Source of the DNA: Parachlorella kessleri
Taxonomy: Eukaryota > Chlorophyta > Trebouxiophyceae > Chlorellales > Chlorellaceae
Assembly: GCA_001598975.1 (NCBI GenBank)
Contig: BBXU01002442.1
Location: 1-46,381 of the forward strand
Direction: 5' to 3'
Length of the DNA stretch: 46,381 nt
Part shown: piece by piece, positions 46,257 to 46,381 of the stretch
Layout: each line of letters begins with the position of its first letter
Numbering within the stretch: position 1 is the first letter of the stretch
The notes under the pieces: model-generated
What the model was told of the DNA's origin: nothing
Databases searched by the model: none
Seen by the model: the letters and a program-made list of their open reading frames with translations, nothing else
Made by a program: the position numbers and the translations under genes

Positions 46257-46381
46257 GTGCGATGCGTGTTCCACGTCACTTGCTGCTGCTGTGAGACTAG
46301 AGTGGTCGCGTGTGCTACCAGGGGCGGGACGTGTACCAGCTGTTAGCAACCACCCTTGGGTAGAGGCGCATATACCCCCCC

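Overview
This window is nuclear DNA of a unicellular green alga, most likely a Chlorella-like trebouxiophyte. The genes are GC-rich and split by many short introns with GTGAGT-type donors and TGCAG acceptors. The set includes an ELIP-type light-stress protein, a plastid-type DNL zinc finger protein with a transit-like leader, and an algal-type hybrid cluster protein. I rebuilt the spliced genes by eye from reading-frame continuity. For most of them every exon junction closes in phase, and the product matches a known family from end to end. There is no sign of a bacterial operon, a CRISPR array, an rRNA, a tRNA or an intact mobile element.

Layout from left to right: (1) hybrid cluster protein HCP (+, first exon off the left edge); (2) a CoA-type mitochondrial carrier (+) with a large low-complexity insert; (3) a small unrecognised ORF (-); (4) an Ala/Ser/Pro-rich protein with a C-terminal CaaX box (-); (5) a NANP-like HAD phosphatase (-), head-to-head with (6) O-acetylserine(thiol)lyase (+); (7) an endosomal-type Na+/H+ exchanger (+); (8) a START-like lipid-binding protein (-), head-to-head with (9) an oxysterol-binding-protein-related protein (+); (10) a DNL zinc finger protein (-), head-to-head with (11) a beta-phosphoglucomutase-like HAD hydrolase (+); (12) an ELIP-like three-helix protein (-), head-to-head with (13) an 11-exon gene for a 1032-residue protein ending in a MYND zinc finger (+); (14) a tandem paralogue of gene 13 (+), cut by the right edge.

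Four themes stand out. First, four divergent gene pairs share compact 5' regions of about 250-450 bp. Second, one of these pairs encodes two unrelated lipid-transfer folds (START and ORP). Third, the tandem MYND-protein pair looks like a lineage-specific family that I cannot name beyond its zinc finger. Fourth, there are several small structural oddities: a perfect 27-bp hairpin in an ORP intron, a degenerate copy of an exon start in another ORP intron, a 36-bp coding microduplication, a candidate 33-nt intron, and one exon boundary with no canonical acceptor at the expected place.
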